Under the pieces are notes generated by a model. The model was not told the DNA's origin. It did no database searches and saw only the letters and a program-made list of their open reading frames with translations. This document shows positions 8,913 to 18,662 of a stretch of 64,000 bases of DNA, in pieces. Source of the stretch: Vibrio galatheae (GTDB lineage Bacteria; Pseudomonadota; Gammaproteobacteria; Enterobacterales; Vibrionaceae); contig NZ_JXXV01000016.1 of the NCBI RefSeq assembly GCF_000967545.1, forward strand, positions 186,001 to 250,000. Direction: 5' to 3'. The first letter of the stretch is position 1. Each line of letters begins with the position of its first letter. The translations under genes were made by a program, and so were the position numbers.

Positions 8913-10049
8913 TTAAATGCGTTCTTCGATGATACCGCCACCCAAGCAAATTTCTCCTTGATAGAACACAGCAGATTGACCTGGCGTGACAGCGATTTGT
9001 GGTTGGTCAAAAATCACTTTGATGTTTTCATCATCGATAGGGATGATAGTACATGGGATATCTGTTTGACGGTAGCGTGTTTTTACAGTGCATTGTAACG
9101 GTTCTTTAATCGCCTCACGATCAACCCAGTGCAGTTGTGATGCAATCAAACCTTGTGACTTAAGCATTGGGTGATCTTTACCTTGTACCGCGATAAGAAC
9201 GTTACGTTTCAGATCTTTATCACCAACAAACCATGGGTCTTCGTTACCACCGCCGCCTTTCTGACCACCAATGTGGAGTCCTTTACGTTGGCCTAGAGTG
9301 TGGTACATCAAACCATTGTGTTGACCGATCACTTTGCCTTCAGGAGTTTCGATATTTCCCGGTTGTGCTGGAAGGTAACGGCCTAAGAAATCTGTAAATT
9401 TACGCTCACCAATAAAGCAGATGCCAGTTGAGTCCTTTTTCTTCGCTGTAATTAGGTCTTGTTCTTCAGCAATGCGGCGTACTTCTGGTTTTTCCAAGTC
9501 ACCTACAGGGAACAGGCTGCGTGCAACTTGAGCACTGCTCAGTGTATATAAGAAGTAGCTTTGATCTTTGTTGCTGTCTAGGCCACGTAGCATCTTTGGC
9601 TTATCGCCGTTGGCGACTTCTTCAGCGCTTGGGAAGGTGCGGCGAACATAATGACCCATGGCAATATAATCTGCATCGAGCACTTCATCAGCAAATTCTA
9701 AGAATGCTTTGAATTTGATTTCTTTGTTACACAGAATATCAGGGTTAGGTGTTCGACCGGCTTTATATTCTGCAAGGAAGTACTCAAATACGTTGTCCCA
9801 ATATTCGGCAGCAAAGTTTATCGTGTGTAAGTGAATGCCTAGCTTGTCACAAACCGCTTGTGCATCGGCAAGATCTTCGGCTGCTGTACAGTATTCTTCG
9901 TTGTCATCTTCTTCCCAGTTCTTCATAAACAGGCCTTCAACTTGGTAACCCTGTTGTTTTAGAAGATACGCAGATACAGATGAATCAACGCCACCGGACA
10001 TACCAACGATGACTTTCTTTTGACTGTTATCAGTACAGTTGTCAGACAT
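8913..10049 (-). CDS. mnmA: tRNA-specific 2-thiouridylase MnmA
   Basis: MnmA (378 aa) makes the 2-thio group of s2U34 in tRNA-Lys, -Glu and -Gln, using sulfur relayed by TusE and ATP. The PP-loop motif [15 protein letters not shown] is at residues 16-30. The two catalytic cysteines are C107 (in NPDILCNKE) and C211 (in [10 protein letters not shown]). The region [10 protein letters not shown] is also typical. It is the first gene of mnmA-hflD-purB. The N-terminal extension before the P-loop ([12 protein letters not shown]) is short and variable, so ATG 10049 is a reasonable start. Confidence 0.97.
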   Translation of the reverse strand: MSDNCTDNSQKKVIVGMSGGVDSSVSAYLLKQQGYQVEGLFMKNWEEDDNEEYCTAAEDLADAQAVCDKLGIHLHTINFAAEYWDNVFEYFLAEYKAGRTPNPDILCNKEIKFKAFLEFADEVLDADYIAMGHYVRRTFPSAEEVANGDKPKMLRGLDSNKDQSYFLYTLSSAQVARSLFPVGDLEKPEVRRIAEEQDLITAKKKDSTGICFIGERKFTDFLGRYLPAQPGNIETPEGKVIGQHNGLMYHTLGQRKGLHIGGQKGGGGNEDPWFVGDKDLKRNVLIAVQGKDHPMLKSQGLIASQLHWVDREAIKEPLQCTVKTRYRQTDIPCTIIPIDDENIKVIFDQPQIAVTPGQSAVFYQGEICLGGGIIEERI

Positions 10050-10244
10050 TACTAAACACCACTTAAATTAACTGGACGCAGATTTTATCAGAAAGCATTC
10101 CTAGGGGACAGATCCGAGATCGAACTCACACTTCGAAATCGACCATAATTTACCCGCTCGCCAACTGAAATCAGCGGATAATTGAGTATAGAAGTTCTAT
10201 ATGTGGCATAGTGGCGAAAATTCAAGATAGTCAGAGTAATTAGC

Positions 10245-10514
10245 ATGAGTGAAGAAAACCAAATCATCGAAGAAGCCCAGTTAATCGAGGTGATTGAAAA
10301 CCAAGTGGAGGATGGTAACCCTATCAAGGCGAAAGAGACCTTGATGCGTCTGATGATGACGGGAACACCACGTGAAGAAGCCGTCGCTATGATGGCTTGT
10401 GCCGTGGCGATTGAGATTTTCGATGTGATGAAAAATGAAGGCGAGTTTAATTTAAAGCGTTACGCTGAAAACCTTGATCGACTACCTGACTTGAGTTTTA
10501 TGGAAGGCGAATAG
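10245..10514 (+). CDS. Conserved hypothetical acidic small protein
   Basis: This 89-aa acidic protein is predicted to be almost wholly helical. It has a Glu-rich N-terminus (MSEENQIIEEAQLIEVIENQ) and a central 'RLMMTGTPREEAVAMMACAVAIEIFD' segment. I do not recognise a named domain with confidence. It is divergent from mnmA and upstream of gsk, separated from gsk by a promoter with a PurR box. The coding pattern and helical regularity support a real gene; no clear ribosome binding site is visible before ATG 10245. Confidence 0.75.
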   Translation: MSEENQIIEEAQLIEVIENQVEDGNPIKAKETLMRLMMTGTPREEAVAMMACAVAIEIFDVMKNEGEFNLKRYAENLDRLPDLSFMEGE

Positions 10515-10537
10515 GGCGTTTCTGTTTAATGACTAAT

Positions 10538-10560
10538 AGCACTTGCATCATGCAGGTGCT
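10538..10560 (+). terminator. Hairpin after small acidic gene, possible weak terminator
   Basis: A 10-bp inverted repeat (10538-10547 with 10551-10560, one G-U pair) has a 3-base loop. It is not followed by a clear T run, so termination is uncertain. Confidence 0.4.
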
Positions 10561-10620
10561 TACTCGTTTATTCCCCCTCTTAGTTTATTACCTCACGGAA
10601 TGCCCTGATTTAAATTGATG

Positions 10621-10640
10621 ATGCAAACGTTTGCTATAAT
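10621..10640 (+). promoter_or_regulatory. PurR operator overlapping gsk promoter
   Basis: ATGCAAACGTTTGCTA (10621-10636) contains the full CAAACGTTTG PurR core and overlaps an extended -10 element (TGCTATAAT, 10632-10640). Bound PurR would directly occlude RNA polymerase. It lies about 95 bases upstream of the gsk start, linking purine salvage to the same regulator as purB. Confidence 0.85.
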
Positions 10641-10728
10641 CGTGGATATTGCTGACCGAATCCGCGCAAGGTAGAATCCGGCATCTTTTTATCCCTTATT
10701 CAGAATTCTTTACTACAGAAGCATAGTT

Positions 10729-12033
10729 ATGAAATTTCCTGGTCAACGTAAATCGAAGCATTACTTTCCTGTTCACGCTCGCGATCCTTTAGTCAGTCAA
10801 TCTCAAGAAAGTAAGAAAATGTCTCGTACCCATATTATTGGTATTGATCAGACGTTGGTTGATATTGAAGCTAAGGTGTGTACCAAGCTCATCGACAAAT
10901 ACAACTTGAGTAAAGGACATTCGCTAGTCATTGATGATACCTCTGCGGAAGCGCTATACAACGAGTTAAAAAGTGAAGGGTTGATTACTAACGAATATGC
11001 GGGTGGAACCATAGGAAATACCCTCCATAACTATTCTGTTTTGGCTGATGATCGCTCAACATTGCTCGGTGTAATGAGTGAAGAAATAAAAATTGGCAGC
11101 TATGGCTACCGCTATTTATGTAATACCTCTAGTCGTATGGATCTGAATTATTTGCAGGGCGTGCAAGGTGCCATTGGCCGCTGTTTTGCTCTGATTACGG
11201 AAGATGGAGAGCGTACTTTTGCCATTAGTGAAGGGCAAATGAACCAACTTAATCCAGACAGCATCCCAGAAAAAATATTTAAAAATGCTTCTGCGCTTGT
11301 GCTGACCTCTTATTTGGTGCGTTGTAAAGCGGGCGATCCAATGCCGGAAGCGACGATGAGAGCCATTGAGTATGCAAAGCAATACGATGTGCCAGTGGTA
11401 CTCACCTTGGGAACGAAATTCGTTATTCAAGATGATCCTGAGTATTGGCAAGATTTCCTTCGCGATCATGTTACCGTTGTGGCAATGAACGAAGATGAAG
11501 CAGAGGCGCTGACAGGTGAATCCGATCCTCTTGCGGCATCTGACAAAGCACTTGATTGGGTTGACTTGGTATTGTGTACTGCTGGGCCTGTGGGGCTTTT
11601 TATGGCGGGCTATACAGAAGATTCAGCAAAGCGTGAAACATCGCTACCGCTATTGCCAGGTAGTATTGCTGAGTTTAATCGCTACGAATTTAGTCGACCA
11701 GCTTCAAAAGAACTTTGTGACACACCAACAAAGGTTTATTCGCATATATCACCTTACATGGGCGGACCGGAAAAAATTAAGAATACAAATGGAGCGGGCG
11801 ACGCGGCGTTGTCGGCACTGTTGCATGATATGGCGGCGAACAAATACCACAAAGAAAACGTGCCAAATTCAAGCAAACACGCCTACCCATATTTAACTTA
11901 CTCATCTTTTTCTCAAGTATGTAAATACTCAAACCGTGCAAGTTACGAGGTACTAGTTCAACATTCTCCACGTTTATCTCGAGGCTTACCTGAACGTGAA
12001 GATAGCTTGGAAGAAGCATATTGGGAACGTTAA
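10729..12033 (+). CDS. gsk: Inosine-guanosine kinase
   Basis: Gsk (434 aa) phosphorylates inosine and guanosine to IMP and GMP in purine salvage. It belongs to the PfkB/ribokinase family: the C-terminal signature NTNGAGDAALSALLHD carries the catalytic Asp and anion hole, and 'NEYAGGTIGNTLHNYSVLADD' is the substrate-side motif. The N-terminus MKFPGQRKSKHYFP is conserved in the enterobacterial and Vibrio enzyme, supporting ATG 10729. It is monocistronic, with a PurR-box promoter and a bidirectional terminator shared with hns. Confidence 0.96.
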   Translation: MKFPGQRKSKHYFPVHARDPLVSQSQESKKMSRTHIIGIDQTLVDIEAKVCTKLIDKYNLSKGHSLVIDDTSAEALYNELKSEGLITNEYAGGTIGNTLHNYSVLADDRSTLLGVMSEEIKIGSYGYRYLCNTSSRMDLNYLQGVQGAIGRCFALITEDGERTFAISEGQMNQLNPDSIPEKIFKNASALVLTSYLVRCKAGDPMPEATMRAIEYAKQYDVPVVLTLGTKFVIQDDPEYWQDFLRDHVTVVAMNEDEAEALTGESDPLAASDKALDWVDLVLCTAGPVGLFMAGYTEDSAKRETSLPLLPGSIAEFNRYEFSRPASKELCDTPTKVYSHISPYMGGPEKIKNTNGAGDAALSALLHDMAANKYHKENVPNSSKHAYPYLTYSSFSQVCKYSNRASYEVLVQHSPRLSRGLPEREDSLEEAYWER

Positions 12034-12080
12034 GTTGACTTAAAAAAACATAATATGAGGTTTTTTGTAACAGTAATACA

Positions 12081-12105
12081 AAAAAGCGCCGTAAAGGCGC
12101 TTTTT
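12081..12105 (+). terminator. Bidirectional terminator between gsk and hns
   Basis: The stem AAAAAGCGCC / GGCGCTTTTT has a 5-base loop and T runs on both strands. It ends gsk on the plus strand and hns on the minus strand. Confidence 0.93.
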
Positions 12106-12118
12106 GCAATGTGGTAGA

Positions 12119-12529
12119 TTAGATTAGGAAGTCATCTAATGATTTACCCGCATCTAATTGCTCTTGGATAGCTGAAGGTGTGCGACCTTGTCCTGTCCAA
12201 GTTTTTTCTTCACCAGATGTATCTGTATATTTGTATTTTGCTGGGCGAGGAGCACGTTTGGCTTTAGGCTTGCTTCCTTTAGATTCACCAGCTAATGCAG
12301 ATATTAGTGCTTCTACATCAATACCATCTTTAGTAATTTGCTCCGCAATAGCTGCTAATTTAGCTTCTTGTTCAGCAGCGGCCTCACGCTCAGCTTCTTC
12401 GGCTTCTTTACGTTCTTCGACGACAGTAGTAAGTTTATCTAATGCTTCTTCTAACTGCTCTAGCGTTAATTCGCGTGAAAATGCTCGTAGACTACGAATG
12501 TTTAATAGTGTTTTTGTTATTTCCGACAT
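12119..12529 (-). CDS. hns: Nucleoid-associated protein H-NS
   Basis: This 136-aa H-NS protein silences AT-rich and foreign DNA. The N-terminal oligomerisation helices (residues 1-65, e.g. LLNIRSLRAFSRELTLEQLEEALDKL) are followed by a Lys/Pro-rich linker and the C-terminal DNA-binding domain. That domain has the KYKYTDTSGEEKTWTGQGRTPSAIQ motif split across residues 98-122; the QGR loop contacts the AT minor groove. It faces gsk convergently and its long AT-rich upstream region may be a target for autoregulation. Confidence 0.95.
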   Translation of the reverse strand: MSEITKTLLNIRSLRAFSRELTLEQLEEALDKLTTVVEERKEAEEAEREAAAEQEAKLAAIAEQITKDGIDVEALISALAGESKGSKPKAKRAPRPAKYKYTDTSGEEKTWTGQGRTPSAIQEQLDAGKSLDDFLI

Positions 12530-13071
12530 TTATTCATCTCTTCATATAAAATTTGTCGATAGAGGAATCATAAACCTCAAATTTTAATAATACAATCCAA
12601 CTGACAAAATTTTACATAAATTTGTTATTTGATGTTTTTATTCCTGGTGGGATTTCTAATTTGTATGAAATGTATATTTCATTTTTGCGAGGAAGTGCTG
12701 ATATAATCAAATATTATTTTAGGTTCAGTTTCATATGAAACGTGATGTCATATATAGATGGAGCAAATATCTATATGTGGGTATTAACTGAGATGAAGAA
12801 TAAAATAGATTCTAACTGTGCCGCCTAATTGAAAAGGTTTTGTTACCGATTTGAGTTATCGATAAGTCGAGTTTAGATAATCTTGTTCGAGTGATGGCCT
12901 ATTGTTTCCCCTCAGTTTATCCAATCGGATTACTATTCAGCAGATTCGCAACCTTAGTCAAGGCTAACGCCATTTGATAATATTTTTGATAATAAAAATG
13001 GAATATTATGTTGAAACGAGTGTTTAGATAAGTACAATGGACGCAACCTAATGCGATCTTTGGTTAAATTA
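12530..13071. other. AT-rich intergenic region between hns and the lysine riboswitch
   Basis: About 540 bases contain no supported gene. The hns promoter must lie here. A direct repeat TTTGATAATA occurs at 12973-12982 and 12985-12994, inside a longer imperfect inverted repeat (CCATTT at 12970 and AAATGG ending 13001). The high AT content would suit H-NS binding. I see no tRNA or small ORF with a good start. Confidence 0.6.
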
Positions 13072-13100
13072 TTGTAAAAATGACTTTTCAATAGTTTAAA
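13072..13100 (+). promoter_or_regulatory. Promoter of the riboswitch-transporter transcript
   Basis: TTGTAA (13072-13077) and TTTAAA (13095-13100) are separated by exactly 17 bases. This sigma-70-like promoter would start transcription near 13107, a few bases before the riboswitch P1 helix. Confidence 0.6.
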
Positions 13101-13111
13101 ATATCAACGAT

Positions 13112-13287
13112 CGCGGTAGAGGCGCGGAATAAATAAGTCGTGCTTGTTGGGGTGATGCCAATGAACAAGCATAAAAGGTTATTTCGCCGAAGTGAACTTT
13201 CTCATCAATGAAGTTTGCTGGGGTTACACTCGAAAGGGGTAACACTGCCATAGTCTATAATTTGTAAAACTATGGAGCGCTACTGTA
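13112..13287 (+). promoter_or_regulatory. Lysine riboswitch (L box)
   Basis: The conserved L-box elements appear in order. They are P1 5' strand with the GGTAGAGGCGC element (13115-13125), the TGATGCCAATGAAC element near 13152-13165, GCCGAAGTGAAC near 13187-13198, TTGCTGGGGTTACACTCGAAAGGGGTAACACTG split over 13213-13248, and the closing P1 strand CTACTGT (13280-13286). P1 pairs GCGGTAG (13113-13119) with CTACTGT using two G-U pairs. The aptamer binds free lysine and lowers expression of the gene behind it. Between the aptamer and ATG 13405 there is a small hairpin (AACCA...TGGTT, about 13377-13395) next to the ribosome binding site; whether control is translational or by termination is unclear. 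Confidence 0.92.
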
Positions 13288-13404
13288 GGGCAGGGTTTAG
13301 CATTCGCCGACCTATCGCTTATTTCAACTTTATTGATTGGAAATGACTTCCTTCATCTAGTCTGCAGTAGATCTCTAACCATTTTTAACTGGTTTTTGAA
13401 GATC

Positions 13405-15006
13405 ATGAATTTAATTGATTTTGCATCATCTCCTTTATCTCTTTTGCCGCCGCTGGTGGCACTGAGTCTTGCTATTATTACTCGCCGAGTACTGGTGTCA
13501 TTAGGTGTCGGTATTGTCTTAGGCGCAATTTTATTAAATGACTACTCACTTGGTAGTGCGCTAAGCTACGTTGGTTCAACGGTTGCGGGTGTCGTTATTG
13601 AAGATGGAAGCCTTAATACTTGGAATATGAGTATTGTCGGTTTCTTGGTTTTGCTCGGTATGATGACCGCGCTGTTAACTCTCTCAGGGGGAACACGTGC
13701 TTTTGCTGAGTGGGCTCAGACACGTGTTAAGAGTAAGCGTGGCTCTAAGTTGCTTGCCGCATTCCTTGGGGTATTTATCTTTGTTGATGACTACTTTAAC
13801 AGCTTAGCTGTCGGTGCTATCTCTCGCCCTGTGACGGATCGTTTTTACGTATCTCGTGCGAAGCTAGCGTACATTCTTGATTCTACAGCTGCACCTATGT
13901 GTGTGATCATGCCAGCATCAAGCTGGGGTGCCTACATCATGACCATCATTGGTGGTATTTTGGTCTCGCACGGTATTACGGAATATTCAGCGCTGGGCGC
14001 TTATGTTCGTTTAATACCAATGAACTTTTACGCAATTTTCGCATTGTTGATGGTGTTCGCCGTTGCATGGTTTGGTTTAGACATTGGTAAAATGCGTGAC
14101 CATGAAATTGCTGCATCACAAGGTCGCGGATTTGACAACGATAAAGAAAACGATGCACCTGAAGCGCACGAGTTAAATGAAGAACTCGATATTCGTGAAA
14201 GCGAAGGCGGCAAAGTTTCAGACCTTATCTTTCCTATAGTATTCCTTATTGTAGCGACGGTCGCTTCGATGATTTACACCGGCGGACAAGCACTGGCCAC
14301 TGATGGCGCTGGCTTTAGCCTACTTGGTGCTTTTGAGAATACTGATGTTGGTACTTCTTTGATTTACGGCGGTCTTGTTGGTCTAGCTACCGCGTTGTTC
14401 ACTGTGGTTAAGCAAGGAATTGCAGGAGTTGAAATTGCACGCACCTTGTGGATCGGTGCTCGCTCAATGTTTGGTGCCATCTTGATCTTGGTTTTTGCAT
14501 GGACCATAGGCTCGGTGATTGGCGATATGAACACTGGTAAATACCTATCTACCCTCGCTCAGGGCAATATTGACCCACATTGGCTACCTGTCATCCTGTT
14601 CTTGCTGTCTGGCTTGATGGCGTTTTCTACCGGAACCTCTTGGGGTACGTTCGGTATAATGTTGCCTATTGCTGGCGATATGGCGGGAGCGACGGATCTG
14701 GCGCTTATGCTGCCAATGTTAAGTGCAGTTCTAGCGGGGTCAGTATTTGGTGACCACTGCTCGCCAATTTCAGACACGACTATTTTGTCTTCAACAGGTG
14801 CTCGTTGTAACCACATCGACCACGTTGCGACTCAGTTGCCATACGCACTTTCAGTCGCAGTTGTCTCGTGTATCGGTTTTATAACCTTAGGTATGACAGC
14901 ATCAATTGGCTTGTCATTTGCTGTTGCAACCGTTGCATTTGTCGCAATATGTGTGTTGCTCTCTGTCATGTCCAAGTCGAAGTTGGCGCGTTGCCAGAAC
15001 GCTTAA
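13405..15006 (+). CDS. NhaC-family transporter under lysine riboswitch (LysW-type lysine transporter)
   Basis: This 533-aa polytopic inner-membrane protein has about 12 hydrophobic segments and belongs to the NhaC Na+/H+ antiporter superfamily (FVDDYFNSLAVGAISRPVTDR, 'LLSGLMAFSTGTSWGTFGIMLPIAGDMA', 'VFGDHCSPISDTTILSSTGARCNHIDHVATQLPYAL'). I take ATG 13405, where the protein begins with MNLIDFASSPLSLLPP; an upstream in-frame TTG at 13333 has no support. The lysine riboswitch upstream implies that the substrate is lysine, as proposed for the 'LysW' branch of NhaC proteins, rather than only Na+/H+. Transport itself is not shown here. Confidence 0.88.
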   Translation: MNLIDFASSPLSLLPPLVALSLAIITRRVLVSLGVGIVLGAILLNDYSLGSALSYVGSTVAGVVIEDGSLNTWNMSIVGFLVLLGMMTALLTLSGGTRAFAEWAQTRVKSKRGSKLLAAFLGVFIFVDDYFNSLAVGAISRPVTDRFYVSRAKLAYILDSTAAPMCVIMPASSWGAYIMTIIGGILVSHGITEYSALGAYVRLIPMNFYAIFALLMVFAVAWFGLDIGKMRDHEIAASQGRGFDNDKENDAPEAHELNEELDIRESEGGKVSDLIFPIVFLIVATVASMIYTGGQALATDGAGFSLLGAFENTDVGTSLIYGGLVGLATALFTVVKQGIAGVEIARTLWIGARSMFGAILILVFAWTIGSVIGDMNTGKYLSTLAQGNIDPHWLPVILFLLSGLMAFSTGTSWGTFGIMLPIAGDMAGATDLALMLPMLSAVLAGSVFGDHCSPISDTTILSSTGARCNHIDHVATQLPYALSVAVVSCIGFITLGMTASIGLSFAVATVAFVAICVLLSVMSKSKLARCQNA

Positions 15007-15029
15007 CTGATTGAGATAAAGAATTAAAT

Positions 15030-15053
15030 AACAGGGAGCCTAGGCTCCCTGTT
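15030..15053 (+). terminator. Terminator of NhaC-family gene
   Basis: An 11-bp perfect inverted repeat AACAGGGAGCC / GGCTCCCTGTT is followed by ATTTGTT. The T run is short but the stem is strong. Confidence 0.8.
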
Positions 15054-15173
15054 ATTTGTTATAGACAAAACCGAAAAAGTTTAAATAAACAGTTGAAAAA
15101 TGTTTACGCCTTAGTTAGTGTGAATGTCAACAAAGCGAAACCAATGAGCTCTTAAAGTATGCGCCAATCAGTT

Positions 15174-15206
15174 ATGAACATTCATCACCATCATCACCCA
15201 GTTTAG
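15174..15206 (+). CDS. hisL: his operon leader peptide
   Basis: The ten-codon ORF MNIHHHHHPV has five consecutive His codons (15183-15197). It sits 150 bases before hisG and upstream of a set of alternative hairpins. Ribosome stalling at the His codons when charged tRNA-His is scarce would favour the antiterminator and let the his operon be transcribed. It is shorter than the 16-residue, seven-His enterobacterial leader. Confidence 0.95.
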   Translation: MNIHHHHHPV

Positions 15207-15228
15207 TCTTTCGGGAGATGCGCGCATA

Positions 15229-15251
15229 CCCGGGAGACAGGAAACTCCCGG
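15229..15251 (+). promoter_or_regulatory. his attenuator, upstream hairpin
   Basis: CCGGGAG (from 15230) pairs with CTCCCGG (15245-15251). Repeated CGGGAG/CTCCCG blocks at 15212-15217, 15231-15236, 15245-15250 and 15287-15292 allow mutually exclusive foldings of the kind used in attenuation. Confidence 0.75.
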
Positions 15252-15280
15252 AGGCTAAAATCGCAAAACAAAAGATTTAT

Positions 15281-15315
15281 AACCCTCGGGAGATAGCACT
15301 TCCGAGGGTTTTTTA
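15281..15315 (+). terminator. his attenuator terminator
   Basis: AACCCTCGG (15281-15289) pairs with CCGAGGGTT (15302-15310), followed by a T run to 15314. It ends 43 bases before hisG and is the conditional terminator of the his leader. Confidence 0.93.
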
Positions 15316-15357
15316 GTTTTAACGATTTAAAAATCAAATTGCACAGGGAAACAAGTC

Positions 15358-16254
15358 ATGCAAACACAACGCCTAAGAATCGCCATTCAGAAAAAAGGCC
15401 GCCTCAGCAAAGAGAGCCAAGCTCTATTGAAGAAGTGTGGTGTGAAATTTAACGTAATGGGTGAACGTTTAGTAGTTCACTCTGAAAACATGCCAATTGA
15501 CCTACTTTTGGTGCGTGATGACGACATCCCTGGTCTAATTATGGATGGCGTTGTTGACCTTGGTTTTATCGGTGAAAATGAACTGGAAGAAGTACGTCTT
15601 GATCGTAAAGCACTGGGCGAGCCTTGCGAGTTTGTTATCCTAAATAGATTAGATTTTGGTGGTTGCCGCCTATCAATCGCGATTGACAAAGATGAGCAAT
15701 ACAACGGACCGCAAGACCTAGCGGGTAAACGTATTGCAACCACCTATCCACACCTGCTTAAAGCGTATATGGACGAAGCGGGCGTGCCATTCTCAACATG
15801 TATGTTAACTGGCTCAGTCGAAGTCGCCCCGCGCGCAGGTCTTGCTGATGCGATTGCCGATTTGGTTTCGACAGGGGCAACATTAGAAGCTAACGGATTG
15901 AAAGAAGCGGAAATTATCTTCAAATCCAAGGCGACACTTATCCAGCGCACAGGCGAATTCGACGCAGACAAAGTCGCCCTGATTGAGAAACTTCTCACTC
16001 GTATGCAGGGCGTCCAGCAAGCGAAAGAGTCTAAGTACATTATGTTACACGCGCCAGCCGATAAGCTTGAACAAATCAAAGCACTGCTTCCTGGTGCAGA
16101 AGACCCAACGGTTCTACCGCTCTCTGCCGATAAGCAGAAAGTCGCGGTTCACTTAGTGAGTACTGAAAACTTGTTCTGGGAAACGATGGAACAGCTAAAA
16201 GAGCTAGGTGCTAGTTCAATTCTCGTACTACCAATTGAAAAAATGATGGAGTAA
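15358..16254 (+). CDS. hisG: ATP phosphoribosyltransferase (long form)
   Basis: HisG (298 aa) catalyses the first step of histidine synthesis, joining ATP and PRPP to phosphoribosyl-ATP. The length shows the long, hexameric form with its own C-terminal ACT-like regulatory domain (about residues 225-298), so no HisZ is needed; histidine inhibits this form. Visible motifs include '[15 protein letters not shown]', '[20 protein letters not shown]' and '[18 protein letters not shown]', the PRPP-binding loop. It is the first structural gene after the attenuator, and hisD follows 5 bases after its stop. Confidence 0.97.
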   Translation: MQTQRLRIAIQKKGRLSKESQALLKKCGVKFNVMGERLVVHSENMPIDLLLVRDDDIPGLIMDGVVDLGFIGENELEEVRLDRKALGEPCEFVILNRLDFGGCRLSIAIDKDEQYNGPQDLAGKRIATTYPHLLKAYMDEAGVPFSTCMLTGSVEVAPRAGLADAIADLVSTGATLEANGLKEAEIIFKSKATLIQRTGEFDADKVALIEKLLTRMQGVQQAKESKYIMLHAPADKLEQIKALLPGAEDPTVLPLSADKQKVAVHLVSTENLFWETMEQLKELGASSILVLPIEKMME

Positions 16255-16259
16255 TCGCC

Positions 16260-17552
16260 ATGAGAACAGTTGTTTGGCAGTCACTAAGTGAAACGCAACA
16301 AGACTCGATTCTTGAACGTCCAGCTATTGCTGAAGGTGCGAATATTACTGCAGCTGTGTCAGAAGTGATCGCGAAAGTTCGCAATGAAGGTGATGCTGCA
16401 CTACTAGAGTTAACCGAAAAGTTTGACCGCGTGAAGCCGGAGTCAATTCGTGTCTCGGCCAAAGAAATCGATCAAGCGTCACTGCGTCTTTCTGAAAAAA
16501 TGAAAAGTGCCCTTGAGCAAGCTTACTCAAACATCGCTAAGTTTCATAAAGCGCAAAAACCGCAGCCACTGAAAGTTGAAACTCAGCCGGGTGTGGTGTG
16601 TGAACAAGTAACTCGTCCAATTCAAAAAGTGGGGCTATACATTCCTGGCGGTAGTGCTCCGTTGCCATCAACTGTTTTGATGCTGGGCGTTCCGGCAAAA
16701 ATAGCAGGTTGTCGCAAGGTCGTTCTTTGTTCTCCGCCTCCGATCGCTGACGAGATACTGTACGTAGCCAAATTGTGCGATATTGATGAAGTATACAATG
16801 TCGGTGGTGGTCAAGCGGTAGCCGCGATGGCTTACGGCACAGAAACCGTTACTAAGGTTGATAAAATCTTCGGTCCGGGTAATGCGTATGTCACTGAGGC
16901 TAAACGTCAGGTGAGCAACGATTTCCGTGGTGCGGCGATTGATATGCCTGCAGGTCCATCGGAAGTGCTCGTCATTGCAGATGACACTGCCGATCCAGAT
17001 TTCATTGCGGCAGACCTACTAAGCCAAGCAGAACACGGGCCTGATTCTCAAGTGGTACTCGTGACCCCATCGCCAATTATTGCCGACCAAGTGACCGATG
17101 CCGTTCAACGCCAACTAAAAGCGCTGTCACGTGCTGATATCGCAGAAAAAGCTTTGGCATCGAGCTTGATCATTATTGCTGAGTCGATTACTCAAGCCGT
17201 CTCTATTTCAAACTACTATGGCCCCGAGCATTTGATTGTTCAGACCAAGAATCCACGTGAACTTCTGCCTTTGTTAGATAACGCAGGATCGATCTTCTTA
17301 GGCGATTGGTCTCCTGAATCGGCAGGAGATTACGCCTCTGGTACGAACCACGTTCTTCCGACTTATGGCTATACGCGTACCTATTCTAGTTTAGGTTTGG
17401 CGGATTTTTCTAAGCGTATGACAGTGCAAGAGCTGTCAGCGGATGGTTTGAAAAATCTAGCGCCTACTGTAGTTACTATGGCTGAAGCAGAAGGATTAGA
17501 TGCGCACAAACGTGCCGTGACAATCCGTATAGAAAAATTAGCAGCTAAATAA
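16260..17552 (+). CDS. hisD: Histidinol dehydrogenase
   Basis: HisD (430 aa) is a zinc enzyme that performs the last two oxidations, from histidinol via histidinal to histidine, using two NAD+. The signature around '[17 protein letters not shown]' and '[37 protein letters not shown]' holds the zinc-binding Gln/His pair (QAEH). The later 'YGPEHLIVQ' and '[26 protein letters not shown]' blocks carry the catalytic Glu/His and further ligands. Full length and intact. Confidence 0.97.
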   Translation: MRTVVWQSLSETQQDSILERPAIAEGANITAAVSEVIAKVRNEGDAALLELTEKFDRVKPESIRVSAKEIDQASLRLSEKMKSALEQAYSNIAKFHKAQKPQPLKVETQPGVVCEQVTRPIQKVGLYIPGGSAPLPSTVLMLGVPAKIAGCRKVVLCSPPPIADEILYVAKLCDIDEVYNVGGGQAVAAMAYGTETVTKVDKIFGPGNAYVTEAKRQVSNDFRGAAIDMPAGPSEVLVIADDTADPDFIAADLLSQAEHGPDSQVVLVTPSPIIADQVTDAVQRQLKALSRADIAEKALASSLIIIAESITQAVSISNYYGPEHLIVQTKNPRELLPLLDNAGSIFLGDWSPESAGDYASGTNHVLPTYGYTRTYSSLGLADFSKRMTVQELSADGLKNLAPTVVTMAEAEGLDAHKRAVTIRIEKLAAK

Positions 17553-18605
<1,053 letters not shown>

Positions 18606-18662
18606 ATAGCTAAGCTCTGGCCAATTTGCGAGAGCGACAAAATTTGAAATAAGGAAGTTCGA

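Noticed and set aside
13333..13404. Upstream in-frame TTG start for the NhaC-family gene (24 extra residues)
   Set aside because: It lies in the riboswitch expression region, lacks a ribosome binding site, and the extra residues do not look like the family N-terminus; ATG 13405 fits.
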